Positions 1-13,177 of a stretch of 64,000 nucleotides of DNA are shown piece after piece. The DNA lies in NCBI GenBank assembly GCA_900074885.1, contig FJUW01000050.1, positions 124,001 through 188,000 of the forward strand, read 5' to 3'. The notes beneath the pieces were generated by a model that ran no database searches, was not told the origin of the DNA, and was given only the letters and a program-made list of their open reading frames with translations. The position numbers and the translations under genes are program-made. This DNA is from Rhynchosporium graminicola (lineage: Eukaryota; Ascomycota; Leotiomycetes; Helotiales; Ploettnerulaceae). Numbering within the stretch: the first letter of the stretch is position 1; each line of letters begins with the position of its first letter.

Positions 1-10
1 GAGCAGCAAT

Positions 11-3000
11 ATGGAAGTAGTGCTGCCAGCCAATGCCAGTGGATCTCCAGGCACTCTAAGCGCCTCAAGAACCCCAGGAAGCAGTTCCAATATCAATCCA
101 AATAGGCAAACCCTGTCCATGTCCGGTGTTTTGTCCCCAGCCATGGAGCCAGAGATGAAGCGAGTTCTCGAGCAACAGGTGCTACCCCACGTCCATGAAG
201 CTGTGGGCCCATACCGTGTCACCCTTAACTATGCAGAACGTACGGAAATCGGACAAAGTGTTAGTGCTCATAATGCAGAGAGATTGCATATTCTTGTGTT
301 TGTACATCATTTTGACAATTTTTGCAGGTGGCTTCACGATTAGTGACTGGTACAGCATTTATGGCACACTATGTGAAGAACAACAAGACCATGACGCCTG
401 CATTCGAAAGCCAAATAAAGCTCAGTGCTTACAATTTGGTGAACCAGGCAGTAGCAAACCTTGTTCAGAAAAGACTACAAGAAGAAGGTCCAGGCCCGGC
501 CACACAAGCGGGCGGCATGTCAGTATTGTACAATGTGTTGAAGTCAAGCGTTGAGACTTCGGAGAATGGATCATCACCGCCAAGCGAAGAACTTGAAGCC
601 CCGACTTTTGTGAATAAAAAACGTCGGGCTATCTCAATTTCGACGTCAACGTCTTTCAGTACCGACGCCGAAACTGGTAGTCAACTTGGTCCGCTCGATG
701 GAAATCAGAGTTCGGGTGCTGAGGGATATCGGTCACGTCGGGCCGCTGCAATCCTACCACAAGGAGCGTACCAGTTATTCAAGCGACCTCGTAGATCGGC
801 GGCAGAGATGGAGCAGGACGCTGCTCGCAGCCGAGCGCAAGCCAATTCTGAGGGTCGTTCGAAAAACACTATCAAAGCCGGTTCATCTCTGGCTCCGCGA
901 CCTGTCCAGCCGGCTCGATTTCAACAGTTGGAAGTAGATAAGCCCAAGCGAACCCGAAGAACCAAGGCACAGATGGAAGAGGCTCGTCGAACTGAAGGAC
1001 GCTCAACACCAGCTGGCACAAATCCCTACTCTCGTACTCAAAATGAGCCCTTAGGGAGTCATCCAGCACCTGCTTTAGCTCAAGGCAATGTCGCTCGACC
1101 GTACATGCAACAACCTGTTTTCCAGTCCAGTCGCCACTCTGGTTACGGAGACATTCCAATCATCGATGACCCTGCGAGACAACCCTACATCAGCTCCGCC
1201 AATCGAGATCGACTTCAAAAATACGTCGCGAATCCCGCAGTCGTTAACTTGCTTTCTGAAGAAGAACTTAACATGCTCAACTCTAATAGCATGCATGTTC
1301 CGTTTTCCTCAGACGAGATCACGCTGCTTCTCAAGATCATTGTGGAGCAGGGCGGCGGTCCAAAAAAGCTTTTAAAAGGCAATCCAACCGCCTGGATCTT
1401 GAAAATCATGAAAGACAATCCGACCAGAATCCCAAAGATCTTACAGGCTCTTCAGAACCCTGAGCGTGACCAGAAGAAGAAGGATCTGCTCCGGACTAGG
1501 GATGTAGCAGCAATCGAAGATTTCCTCCAAGATGCTATCAATTCAGCTATCGACGTGCCATTCAAGTTGTGTGTCACTACTCCTCACCATGGTCATCTAG
1601 ATCCATTGATGACTTTTCTGAGGGAGCGTCAACGTTTTGGAATGACTCCCTGCAGATCGCGTCGAGGTAGAAGCACTTTTACAGTACTCGTAAACAATCA
1701 CTTGGAAGATGCCCTTGTCCGGCAAAGTGAGTGGACTGACTGCTCTGGAGACATATCTTCAATCTCATGGACAGGTCCAGATTCGTTTATCTGTGGTGCC
1801 CTGGCTCACTCAGATGCACACAATATGCAGTATAACAAGCCTGGAAACCTTCTTGTCGGATCAACGTCGCTCGATGTCGTCAAGTCGTATCCAGACCATA
1901 GAGTCATCCGCCCTCTTGTTGCAAACGAAGGAGACAAGGAGAATGCGAATGCCCTAGAATCAATGAGAACTACTCAGTCCCCTTGGATGTATGAATCGGT
2001 AGTATCAACTGCGCATTGCGAGGCCAATGGATTTTCGTTCACCGCGAGCTTCGACAAAACTGTCAAGGTGTGGTCCATTTCTGAGGCCGGATCTGGCATG
2101 AATCTCCGAGGCACTTGGCAGCATCACGAAAAGGTAAACTTTGTTACCGCATCGTCTCATCATGATCGTGTTGCCACTGCGTGTGCTACCAATGGCTTTG
2201 CTGTTCGCGTATACACACTCAACCAAGATGCAATCTCACTATCTCCATATCAACAATACTGCGGTGACAAGTCTGACGAAGGCGCTGATGAGATGGGAAT
2301 GCATACCGAGTGGTCATACCAACCAGCTACCATGCAGTGGGGAAAATCAGCTGGGGTCACGGATTTCCTGCTCGTGGGATACTCTCCCCGAAGCATCACT
2401 GGCAACGACAATAACGTTCCGGAGCTTAAGAGAAATACTGGAGAGATTGCCCTTTGGAATACCAGCAGCGGAGAGCAGATCTTCCTCACTTCACCTAAAA
2501 CACAAAACGTTTTCGAGGTTATTTGGCACCCATCTCAGCCGATTTTTCTGGCAGCAACATCCCCGCATGGTCCTTGCGATCCGGTCACGACCAGAACCCA
2601 AATTAGGATCTTTCATCAGCAAGAGAATGGTCACTTCAAGAATATGAAGAACCTAGATTGCCCTGCTATTGACATCAACGAGCTCACCATCAAGTAAGTC
2701 CTTCTCTATATTATTTAAACTGCATACTAACAATTTCAAGAGCCAACAGCACAATCGAGTGCTTCGTAACAGCAAGTTGTACTGACGGCTTCACATATGT
2801 TTGGGATACTGGACGCGGTGATCAGCCTACCCATGCTCTGCAGCATGGTGGTAAGTCTCTTTGCCCCGGGCCCTACAAAATCAGCTGCTAATGAAGACTA
2901 GAAACACTTGACAACCCTGACCCTGACCTTCCTCTCGATGTTGGAGACTCGGGTATCAAGTTTGCTGCTTGGGGACGATCCTTGGAACGCTTTTACACCG

Positions 3001-3893
3001 GCGGCTCCGATGGCGTTGTCAAAGCGTGGAATCTCAAAGCCTCGCGTGGAAATGTCTTTATCAGAAATGTCTTGACTATCTCTGGTGGTATTTCGACCGG
3101 CATCTTTAACGCAGATTGCTCAAAGTTGCTTATTGGAGATGCGACTGGCAAGATCTACTTATTGAGTATCGATGATTCGGACATCAAGGAGGACTCAAAG
3201 CCACCAGGCCCCGTCAGATCCCAAGCTCTCATTGTTGGCAGTCAATTGTCGCGTGGTATTCGACGACCGAAGCTTGTCGTTCCACATTGTGAGCCATCGC
3301 CTCCTTCTGGCTACATTATCGAAGAAGTTGAGAAAAGCGGTGTGGAAATATCTCGAGAGCTTATTTCAAGTGCTCAACTTCTGAGAATTCCAAAGCACCG
3401 CAACCTTGTCTTCCAGGGACCGAACTACTGGCAGACCAACCTCTTCAGAAGAGAGGCGCACTTCGACTTTGATCCCTATCAACCTCTGTTCGATGATATT
3501 TGGGCCATGCAGCAGGTAATGGTCAATAGCCATCGCGACTTACCGTTCCACCCAAAGCTTCAAGAGACTATCCATTCTTCAAGCGCTGCCCAACACCTAA
3601 AAAACATCAATCAAAACAACGCTAACTTCCGCCGAAAGACTGGTTTCGAGTGGGACCGATCAAACATTAGCTCCGAGCTGTGGACTTTGCTAGACAATGG
3701 ACGATTGTTGAAACTTGCCGAAGATATTATCCACGAGCTCCCTTACGAGCATGGCTTCGAATTCAGCATGTTCGACGACGAGAAGAGAATTTCGGATCCG
3801 GCAGCTAGGGCCTGTAAAGGTCTATTGACCAGCACCTATCCTGGAGGTGGTTTCGTCGAAGAAGAGGAAGAGGACGATATGCAGTTGGATTGA
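11..3893 (+). CDS. Large WD40-repeat protein of unknown function, possibly 5'-partial
   Basis: I read four exons: 11-259, 328-2693, 2741-2850 and 2902-3893, joined at GTTAGT/CAG, GTAAGT/AAG and GTAAGT/TAG sites. Phases agree and give about 1,238 residues. The N-terminal third is polar, with basic stretches such as KPKRTRRTKAQ, suggesting nuclear location. A helical middle follows. The C-terminal half shows WD40-like units, for example FDKTVKVWSI, GFTYVWDTG and GSDGVVKAWNL, so a beta-propeller scaffold is likely. The tail is acidic (EEEEEDDMQLD). The frame is open upstream of the ATG at 11 to the window edge, so the true start may lie outside. I do not recognise the family beyond WD40. It runs convergent to the Seb1-like gene. 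Confidence 0.85.
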
Positions 3894-4325
3894 TTCAAAT
3901 CACTGACCTCGCTTCTCACTGGCTGCCCAGTCCCTGGACAGCTCAACAACAAAGATTTATCAAATGGTAATCAAAGTCGATCGCTTTACCGACTCTGTAC
4001 GATGTACAACAACACACCTGTTTTGAATACAAGCCATCGGCTACTTTTGACAAATGAAGAAACGCTTCGTGGAGTTTTCATAACCCTGTGGCTCAGGAAT
4101 TGCGCGAACGATCGACGAATGTCGCAGAATCAGTTTAATGCATTGCATTATAAGCTGAGAAAGAAGGAAAAGACCATGTCCTCTACATCCTAGTGCAGCG
4201 GAATTTTTACCGGCTCCAATTGATCTCCGGATATCAGCCTGCTTGCAAAATTAGCGCACGACTTACTTACACGAAGTGACTTGAATGGGAAGGAAATAAA
4301 GGGAGGGCATGGCATGTACAGATAT

Positions 4326-4349
4326 ATGGATGGATGGATGGATGGATGG
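4326..4349. repeat. (ATGG)6 microsatellite
   Basis: Six uninterrupted ATGG units in the region downstream of the WD40 gene. Confidence 0.95.
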
Positions 4350-5829
4350 GTGGATGATATGCACAGCAGGCTCCTTACTGCTTTTAGATACTCGAACACT
4401 TTATAAAACCTCATAGCCATTGGCTTGTAGCATTTAGCATAGCATATCTTTTGACATGTAGAAGGAAGGGAAAGAGGGGAAAGAGGGAGATGGGAGGGTT
4501 CGAATTAAATAAATAATATATAGATGAAGGGGGAGCTACGGGCTCGAAAATATTTAACTTTCGAAAACCAGAGAGGACTTTGGAGATTTTTTTGACTTGT
4601 TCGAAATTGTGACTTGAGGCATTCATATGTGAGTTGTGCACTGACTTCTCCGAGTTTGTAAACCACGAGCTATGAGCTCTTGTGCTCATCCACATATAGT
4701 ACGTAGCTAAGTGCATATCTGCGAACTACTCGCACTTGACACCGTCTCTTTTCTACGCTGTCGATTTATATCCAAGTGTAAGATAATTAATTCCAAGTTC
4801 TTTGTAAGTTTTCTTTCTCGTGCGCTTCTTTCGCTGTCTCGTGGTGTATAAACACACTTACGTAGGATAATGGCCACCCACAAGTGAGCAATCCTTTGTA
4901 TGATTTCCAAAGACCGTTCTAAAAGGTGCAGATTGGAGAGAGAGAGCGATAGGAATTGCTTTGGGAGATCGATGTATTGTTATATAGTTATGTATGTACG
5001 CATGTTGAATTGGTGAGTACCAGAAAGGAAAGGGGTCTTGCTTGTCTTGGAGACAGTTATATCCACACGCGGCCTTTCTGCAGCTTGTTGCTTGGGGGGC
5101 GGGGGAGATGCTTGTTGTTTGAATTGAATGATCGATATAGAGCGCGCGATCTGCGCTTGGATGTGATTTTACTATATCACATCACTATACAGACTAGAGG
5201 AGAGAGTGAGACGCCGCTGAAGATATAGATACAGGATTGTCCAGCACGAAGCAGTAGCTTGCAGAATTCCATCAACCAAACTCTCAACATGTATGTCAGC
5301 AACCCTGTGCCAATCTTGAAACAATGGACTCCAGAAAGTTCCGAAAGATGCCTGTCAACTTATAGCCACTTTATCCTATCGATCACTATATAACACCCTC
5401 CTCGGTTTTGTCTGTGAGACCAAGAGCCCAGTATACAATCAATCCTACAGCATCAGGTTCAACGTTTCCGTGATTTCTCATATCTTGATATACATGATTA
5501 ACACCTACCTAGGCCTCGAGCATTTATTCGTATATATAATCTTGATATTGAAGTTGACGTATACGTTTCCCAGACACGTAAATCCTCAGTGGTCCCCAAG
5601 CGGTTCTCTGCATACAAGATTCAGCATAGGTTTGTTTGAACTCTTCTTTCTTTCCAAAAAGAGTCGCTCTGATTGCTGGAGTCTAATTTCCCTGTCTCTA
5701 AATTCCACTGACCCTTTCCTCTGCGTCTCCAGCGTTTTGTGTTATATTCTAGAAGGAGGCTTGCTAGAATGCGCTATTTTTGGCTTTCGTAGGTACTGAA
5801 TGAACCCATCACAGCATTTCACCAGAGAC

Positions 5830-5838
<9 letters not shown>

Positions 5839-5876
<38 letters not shown>
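5839..5876. repeat. (GA)19 microsatellite
   Basis: An uninterrupted GA dinucleotide run, preceded by an imperfect GA-rich lead. It produces a spurious serine/leucine-rich ORF on the minus strand. Confidence 0.95.
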
Positions 5877-5879
<3 letters not shown>

Positions 5880-6805
5880 TGAGTTGTGAAAAGAATGGGC
5901 GAGTAGACAGTTAGTTATAGAGCGACGAAGACTAGTGGGGAATATATGCATGGATGGAGTATGGGAGATTGGGAGATTTGGAAAACAGACTAGTTTTGTT
6001 GCTTACGATGAGATGATATGAGATTGAGGATTGTTAAGTACTTCAAAAAAGGAACAGCCTAGGTTAGGGATGGTAGGGTGAGGATATATGAATAGGTAGC
6101 GCGAGAGGTGCGGGATATTGCTATGGATGAGGCCTTGAGAAGGGTCATTTATGGCTTGCTAGATTTGCATTCAAATTAGCCAGAATCAAATGATTATCAC
6201 ATTAGGGGATATAGACTCAATTCATAAGTCTCATAGGCACACCGGAGATTAATATAAGATTATAATGTGCAGTTGGCTTTCTCGTAGACTTGAAGTTTTC
6301 TATACATACGTACAATGCCGGCCATACATGCCAGCCATGCCAAACCACGGCAATCCCGTGCCGACCACGAAATCCGTTCCAGTATCAGCGCGAGACATCA
6401 AACCATCGCTGGAGCAATAGCTCAAAAACTCATAGAGGTGTGAGCCCACGGCGCTATGAGTGACTGAAAATGGCTGTTTCCTCCATTCTGATGATTGTGT
6501 TCTCGGAAGGGAAATCGAGGCAATGTTTACGACAAATGTGCATGTAAAAGAATCGAGATCCGAAACCTGAGAATCTAGGACAGACTCTGGTAGACTCCTT
6601 TTGAGATACCTTCAAATGAGGTATCGCGAACGCCAGAACGCCGGGGCAATGCAAGATTTTATGAAAAAGGAAAATGAAAAAGTCGGTGATGGATGTATTG
6701 CAGGAAATTCGTGACCGGCTTCCCCATAGTAGAAGAGGTGTCAGACACAATGGAACTTCAACTCCAATTGATGTTGAAGAAATCGTATGTGCTGAGGCCA
6801 GAGCT

Positions 6806-9398
6806 TCAGTTGCGGTGTCCTGGTGGCGGAGGTTGCGATGGTGCAGGCTGTCCAGGGAAAGTGAATCCAGGAGGAAACATCGGCATACCATTAGGAAGGG
6901 TCGGCATAGCGAAGGGAAAGCCACCTGGCATACCAAAAGCAGGAACAGGAGGCATAGGCGTAGGACCGCTGATGTTAGAATACCTTTCCTTACGATCATT
7001 GTTGCGATGGTCATCTCGATCTCCTCCACGACGGAAACGGGGCTTTTCCTCATCATCGAAGCCGCGATTGGACTTGGGACCACCGTGACCGCCTTGATCG
7101 GTTCCCATGCGACGGCTGATAGCCTTGGAAGAAACACCCTGACCAATCTCGATGTCGGGCTCTTCTACGACCATGCCTGACTCCATGGGCTTTCCTCCAC
7201 TGCCTCCGTACTCAGCACTGACCATCCACTTTCGATCCGCGTCGGTAAGCTTGTTGATCGGAATGATGCTGACACCTGTCTGGTAGTCGCTGCATTCGCG
7301 TGGACCAAATCCAACTCCCCATCTAGTCTGTCAAGAGTCAGCTTGCATTCAGCAAAGAAGTCGATCTATTTACCGAACCTACCCGAAGTTGAGAGTCTGG
7401 AGTTCTGTTCTTTTCCATAGCATCCTTGGCAGCAATGGCATCCTGACGAGTGATCATCTTTACGAAAGCATGGCGCTTGTCCTTGTTGACAATGCAGGTT
7501 TGTACACGGCCGAACTGAGCGAAGAGATTTCTTAACTCGTGCTCAGAAGATCTAGGATAATTAGTGGAGTTTGATATGTGTCGAATGGGTTTGCACTTAC
7601 GTGACACCACCGACAAATAGGGTACGGCTCAGAACTGTGTGTGATTGGTCAGAAAATCGCCCTAATGTTTGACGATCTAGCAACATACCTTTGATACTGC
7701 CTCTTGGGATTGTGGAATCATGACCAACCCATTTGTCTGGGCCGTTGCTTGATCCTGGAGGACTTGGGCTCTGACCTCGGCGAATTGGGCTTCTCTGGCG
7801 ATATTCATTTCCATTACCAGTTCCAGTTCCAGTTCCAGTTCCATTCCCACGACCACCAGCTCGACCTCCTCTACCACGATCATCGCTACCTCGATTTCCA
7901 CCAGGTGAGCCCCGATCGTAATCAAAGTTTTGATCGTCACGTCGACGAGAAGCTGGAGAGTCACGAGCATTCCACTCTGGCTTTGGGGAGCGGGATCGGG
8001 AACGTCGCTGGAAACGGCTTTGTGGAGATCTAATTGACTCATTGTTATACCCGTTGTAGTCACGTGATTGGTCAGGCTTGCCACCCCAGCTGTTTTGGGC
8101 GATTGCATTCTGGTTCTGTGCTGCAAGCGGAAGAGGAGGTGGAATACCGCCTGCACCTGGCAAAGGAGGAGCTTGACTACCCATGGCCGCAATGATACCA
8201 GCAATCTTGTCAGCTGAGAGACCTTGGTCTGATAGAGCCTTAATCAACATCAACTGTTGCTGAACAGCCGGATCGAGAGGAGCTGGTGGCATTACTGATG
8301 GAGCACCCGCATATGGATTATTACTGGCATAGGCTTGAGTCCCATTCAGTGCTTGAGTCTGTGGTGCAAAAGTGGCCGTCGGGGCTGGCACGTTTACAGG
8401 CAAAGGCATCGAAGAATATGGAAGCTGATTCAAAGCGGGAACTTGCGGAGCAGGATTATTATGCCCATTTGATACATTGTACGAACTACCCATGGTTGGT
8501 GGTACGGGGTTGGAGTTTGCAGGAGCTGCTGCATTCAGACGGGCTATGTTCGAGAGAGCTGCTAATATCGACGAAGTATCACGAGTCGCGGCAGCTGGTG
8601 CTGGCGCTGGTTGTTGACCAGGTTGAGATTGTTGGAGATCTGATGGTGGACTTCCTGGGGGCGTTGTAGTTACGTCTATAGAGCGAGGGCTAAGGTTAGA
8701 TACCTGGAGAGTATGAAAGAAGCTGAGGGATTATTGGCTGTCTTACTTGTGGCACTCAACTGCTCTTTGAAAGAGGCGATCATCTGCAAAGGGAAGGTTT
8801 GGCCTTTCTCCCAAATGTCAAGGAGCTTTCTAAGCTTTTCCTATAAGAAGAACGATAGTGTAAGTGGAGGTTCAATGCAGTAGACTGTGTGATTATAGAC
8901 ATGGCAGCATTATAGTACAAGGTCGCAAAGACCTCGAAGTGTGCTCGTGTCTGAGCTCGAACATATAGGCGTACCTTTTGATCATTGGGGGCAGAATGAA
9001 TTATGTCGTTCATCAGCATAGGGAGAAGTTCCTTTACTCTATTGACACCAGCCCCGAACGTGCCATCTTGCGCAGAATTGTTTATAGGCTGGCCAGCGCT
9101 CTTGGCTTGTTCGGTCCACTTGCGTACTACGGAATCTACAACATATAGGACACCAAGTTTGTGGGATCCGGGGGCCTTCTTGAAGTGGGTGTACAGCTTT
9201 TGGATAAGGACTGATTCGGACTGTGAGGTAGAAGTGTCAGTACCGTGACTTGAAGAAGCTTAAGCCAGAGATGCTTACCTGAACATTTGCAGTGCAGAGG
9301 GCGGTGATACTACTAATGCGCGTTCCAGAAACTCCAGGAGGTTTCAAAGACAGCATAGCTTGCAAGCTAGCCTCGAGATCTGCTACTGCGGAAGACAT
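6806..9398 (-). CDS. seb1: Nrd1/Seb1-type RNA-binding transcription-termination factor (CID + RRM)
   Basis: Seven exons on the minus strand: 9279-9398, 8975-9220, 8747-8840, 7689-8675, 7601-7634, 7383-7551 and 6806-7327; 723 residues. Residues 1 to about 150 form a CTD-interacting domain, with helices such as YVVDSVVRKW and KLRKLLDIWEKGQTF. This domain binds phosphorylated RNA polymerase II CTD. A Pro/Gln/Ala-rich linker and an RS-rich patch (RRSRSRSPK, near 375) follow. The RRM spans about 486-560, with RNP2-like TLFVGGV and RNP1-like KRHAFVKMI. After it comes TRWGVGFGPRE, typical of Nrd1/Seb1. The tail is Gly/Pro-rich. Members direct 3'-end processing and termination. Exon 5 is only 34 nt. 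The gene is head to head with citrate synthase. Confidence 0.93.
7817..7840 (-). repeat. In-frame hexanucleotide repeat (CCAGTT)4 in the Seb1-like gene
   Basis: Four perfect CCAGTT units on the plus strand. Read on the minus strand they encode Gly-Thr dipeptides between the RS region and the RRM. Confidence 0.9.
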
Positions 9399-10367
9399 AT
9401 TGATGTTTGATGGAGATACAGAAGGGCGATGCTATGCTGCAGCTCGGTTCAACGAAGATGAGTCTCGAAAATAGTTGTGGTGGAGATTAAAAAAAGTACA
9501 GCTCGCGAGATTACTTTTATGATCTGTTCTGCTCAGCCTTCCCTCCAGGTCACCAGAGATACCAGAGATGAGACGCGACGAGGCTACAGGTGAATTTGAA
9601 AGGTGAATCTTTATCGCGACTACGTGCGACGGCACAAAGGAATAGGTAGCGTAGGCCTATGGCCACAACACAACTCCAACTCTAGGGATCCAGAAGACGG
9701 CAGAGTTATCAGGTAGAAGCTGCCTGTTACTGCAGATGGAAGATCTGAATTAGTTGCGGTGTGCTTTGTTCTGTGGTGTTGTCTTCATGGTGTTGCGAAC
9801 CGAGAGGGACCTGCAGTGACAAATGTGAGGAGTCGCAGATGTGGTTCAGGGTTTCGCCTGCCACATTAGTCAGCAGCCACAATTTGCGTCGAGATGCCAA
9901 GGCTCAATATGATTGGCTGTGTATAAAAGTTCTCGAGGTCAATCAAAATGTTGTTCCTCGTGCACTAGACTACAGAATTACTTCAGCACCAACTCGTGCA
10001 CCAACTCTTCTGAATCCTATTGTCTGCAGTTGTCAGTCCTATAGATCCTATGTAGCATCTCGAGTATAATGTAAAATTCTTTTCTATCTTATTTTCACGT
10101 ATCTATATCCCGTGAACGCGTGAAGCCCGACTTGATCCGTTGACTACGTCAGGGGTCACTTCTTGCCAGGATGCGGTCAATGTTCGGCGTTCCGTTGAGT
10201 TGAGCGGGCCGCCTGAGCTCGGTTTGGCTGGCTGGGCTGGCTCAGGCTGGGTGATTTCTTGCTTGCTTTAATCCGACCGAGAAATCTTTCCTCTCGACTA
10301 CTTCACAGTACACCTCTCCATCCCCCATCCCTCCTCCCAACTCCTCCACACACACACACACATCACA
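9399..10367. promoter_or_regulatory. Bidirectional upstream region of the Seb1-like and citrate synthase genes
   Basis: This 969-bp spacer separates divergent start codons. The citrate synthase side ends in a C/T-rich tract (about 10311-10350) and a short CA run just before a good start context (CACAATGGC). Such pyrimidine tracts are common before highly expressed fungal genes. No defined operator was identified. Confidence 0.55.
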
Positions 10368-12006
10368 ATGGCGTCAGCACTTCGTCTTGGTCAATCGGCC
10401 TTAAGGTCTTCTTTCACAGTTCCAGCTTTCAATGCTAGAACCGTCGCCTTCAGTGGCATGCGATTCTACTCTTCATCGAAAACACAGGTAGGCTGGACCA
10501 GCTTCCACGCGCGCCGGTATTGAAACTGACCATAAGTTCGCAGACATTGAAGGAACGATTCGCCGAGCAGTTACCAGAGAAGATTGAGCAGATCAAGAAA
10601 CTCCGAAAGTGAGCATTGAATGTGGCGCCAATTGACAAGTGTTTACATACTTACTGTTGGGTAGGGAACACGGATCCAAAGTTATCGGCGAGGTTACTCT
10701 TGACCAAGTCTACGGCGGCGCTCGCGGAATCAAGTCGCTAGTGTGGGAAGGTTCAGTTCTCGACTCTGAGGAGGGTATCAGATTCAGAGGAAAGACAATC
10801 CCAGAATGCCAGGAGCTTCTCCCAAAGGCACCAGGAGGAAAGGAGCCTCTGCCAGAAGGTACCTAATGACCAGTCTCATTTCTACGATCTCGGCTAACCC
10901 ACCTGCGAGGTCTTTTCTGGCTTCTCCTCACCGGTGAAGTCCCATCCGAGCAACAAGTTCGCGACCTTTCCGCCGACTGGGCTGCCCGTGCCGAAGTCCC
11001 AAAGTTCGTCGAGGAGCTTATTGACCGATGCCCAAATGACCTTCACCCAATGGCACAGCTCTCAATTGCTGTCAATGCTCTCGAACACGAGTCTGCCTTC
11101 GCAAAGGCATACGCCAAGGGAATGAAGAAGACCGAATACTGGGGACACACTTTCGAGGATTCTATGGATTTGATTGCCAAGCTCCCAACCATCGCCGCAC
11201 GCATCTACCAGAATGTATTCAAGGGAGGGAAGGTTGCCGCTGTCCAGAAGGATAAGGATTACAGTTTCAACTTTGCCAACCAGCTCGGGTTCGGAGACAA
11301 CCACGACTTTGTTGAGTTGATGAGACTTTACTTGACCATCCACACCGACCACGAGGGTGGTAACGTCAGTGCTCACACCACCCACTTGGTTGGAAGCGCT
11401 CTCAGCTCCCCCATGTTGTCTCTTGCTGCTGGACTCAACGGTCTCGCTGGTCCTCTCCACGGTCTTGCCAACCAGGAGGTCTTGAACTGGCTCACCAAGA
11501 TGAAGTCTGCAATTGGTGATGACCTTAGCGACAAGGCTATTACCGACTACCTCTGGACCACCCTTAAGGCTGGACAAGTTGTTCCAGGTTACGGGCACGC
11601 TGTTCTCCGCAAGACTGATCCTCGTTACATGGCCCAGCGAACATTCGCCGAGTCGCATCTTCCAAATGACCCAATGTTCAAGCTTGTTTCCCAAGTTTAC
11701 AAGATCGCCCCAGGTGTCTTGACCGAGCACGGAAAGACCAAGGTAAGCACTTCATGTTCAAGCTATCGCGCTGTTTTTGCTTACAAAATGTAGAACCCAT
11801 ACCCTAATGTCGATGCCCACTCCGGTGTCCTTCTCCAATACTACGGCTTGACTGAGGCCAACTACTACACCGTTCTCTTCGGTGTCTCAAGAGCCATCGG
11901 TGTTCTTCCTCAACTTATCATCGATCGTGCTGTTGGAGCTCCTATCGAGCGACCAAAGTCCTTCTCCACAGAGAAGTGGGCTGAGATCGTTGGTGCCAAG
12001 TTGTAA
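10368..12006 (+). CDS. citA: Mitochondrial citrate synthase
   Basis: Five exons: 10368-10487, 10544-10608, 10665-10858, 10910-11742 and 11794-12006; 474 residues, the usual length of fungal mitochondrial citrate synthase. It condenses acetyl-CoA and oxaloacetate to citrate in the matrix. The first 35-40 residues are rich in Arg/Ser/Ala ([16 protein letters not shown]), consistent with a targeting peptide. The signature [11 protein letters not shown] is present. By motif, the catalytic triad falls at His310, His356 (PGYGHAVLR) and Asp411 (VDAHSG), with the same 46 and 55 residue spacing as the pig enzyme. 2-methylcitrate synthase is a close paralogue, but overall similarity favours CitA. The citrate carrier lies just downstream on the same strand. 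Confidence 0.97.
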
Positions 12007-13177
12007 GATCATAAATGTGCTGGACTGGGTGGAAATATGGGCGACTTGGGCTGGGATTGTACGAAAATTGGATGGAATTATAGACGGGACCGGGCGAAAC
12101 GCACTTCACTGTAAACTATACTGGCGTGTACGTGCTTTTTCTGCAGCCGTTCCTGACTAATACCACTTTATTCGTAACTTGAACATCTGCTGTTTTTACT
12201 TTGAGCTTGGTGATGTTGAAAGCTGATGGGTATATGACCCAACCAGTTCGTTCTTCTTATCATTCAAAGCTCTGTTTTCAACTCTTGGATATTTCTTCCA
12301 AAACATGTCCAAAGGACGAGAAGAACCAGCACTTTTTCTTGATGTCCCTTCATCTCAATTTGGAAAAGACTATCTAGCTGTTGCCGTCCCTCGATACTTG
12401 GGAAGCATTACATCAAGACTTAAAGAAAGCCAAAAACCCCGAGAAACACAAAGGTACTAACAAGATACTGTCTCGAGGCCAGGCTATCTCGTCTCCAGTG
12501 AAATAGGATCTTACACTTCAATAAATGGAATTGAAGTCATAGGAATTCTGTGGTACATCCTTTAAGAAAAATCCAAAGCCATGCAATAGTTCCGAGACTG
12601 TGCTAAATTATCATCTGAAAGTCAAGGAACTACCTATTCTAGCAAGTTTACTTTACTGGATCTATGAATTGTATCAGGTTATTGTAGGGGGGCTTTCATT
12701 ATTGTTCAGTTGATACGAACATACCTAGTATTACCTAACGAGGCGTTGAACCCCAAGCGATCCAACAGATCCACTCAACAACAGGAACCGTGAACCAGTC
12801 TTTACCGCATTAAGGTAGTGTCGCACCTCCCCTGAGCCTGGTTGAAGAGTCCAACCATTAAAGAAGAAAGCTGCTGAGCCTCATATCTCACATCTACCAA
12901 ACATCGTGACGCTAATACAAAAGTCCAAACTCGCCGAAACTCATCACTTTTTCTCATTTTGCGAGATTCCTTGGGGTAAGTCACCGAAGTACACAGCTGC
13001 ACAGCCAGCCTCCAGTGCATAGCCGAGCTAAGATCTGACTTCGGGAGCAACCGCAAGACCGTAACCTCTAGCTGTTCACTTCACTCTTCCCTCTCTTGCA
13101 AACAAACACATCTCTCCGCGTCGAAGCAATCCTCTTCCCTTGGTCAGGGCCCATTACACACACTATCTGTATCCAAG
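12007..13177. other. Intergenic region between citrate synthase and Yhm2
   Basis: It holds the citrate synthase 3' UTR and the promoter of the carrier. No credible ORF was seen. A C/T-rich stretch lies at about 13080-13145, before the carrier start. Confidence 0.6.

Larger units (their letters stand above)
3894..6805. other. Convergent intergenic region, no gene seen
   Basis: This lies between the 3' ends of the WD40 gene and the Seb1-like gene, so it should hold two 3' UTRs. It contains two microsatellites. No ORF shows recognisable protein character or exon-like continuity. Confidence 0.6.

Noticed and set aside
5742..5951. Serine/leucine-rich minus-strand ORF
   Set aside because: Produced by translation of the GA microsatellite.
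6454..7146. A 230-codon minus-strand ORF overlapping the Seb1-like gene
   Set aside because: It overlaps the last exon of the well-supported gene in another frame and has no family character.
11062..11730. A 222-codon ORF opposite citrate synthase
   Set aside because: Antisense shadow of the highly biased citrate synthase exon; no independent support.
12802..13056. An 84-codon minus-strand ORF between citrate synthase and Yhm2
   Set aside because: It lies in the promoter region of the carrier, with no protein-like features.
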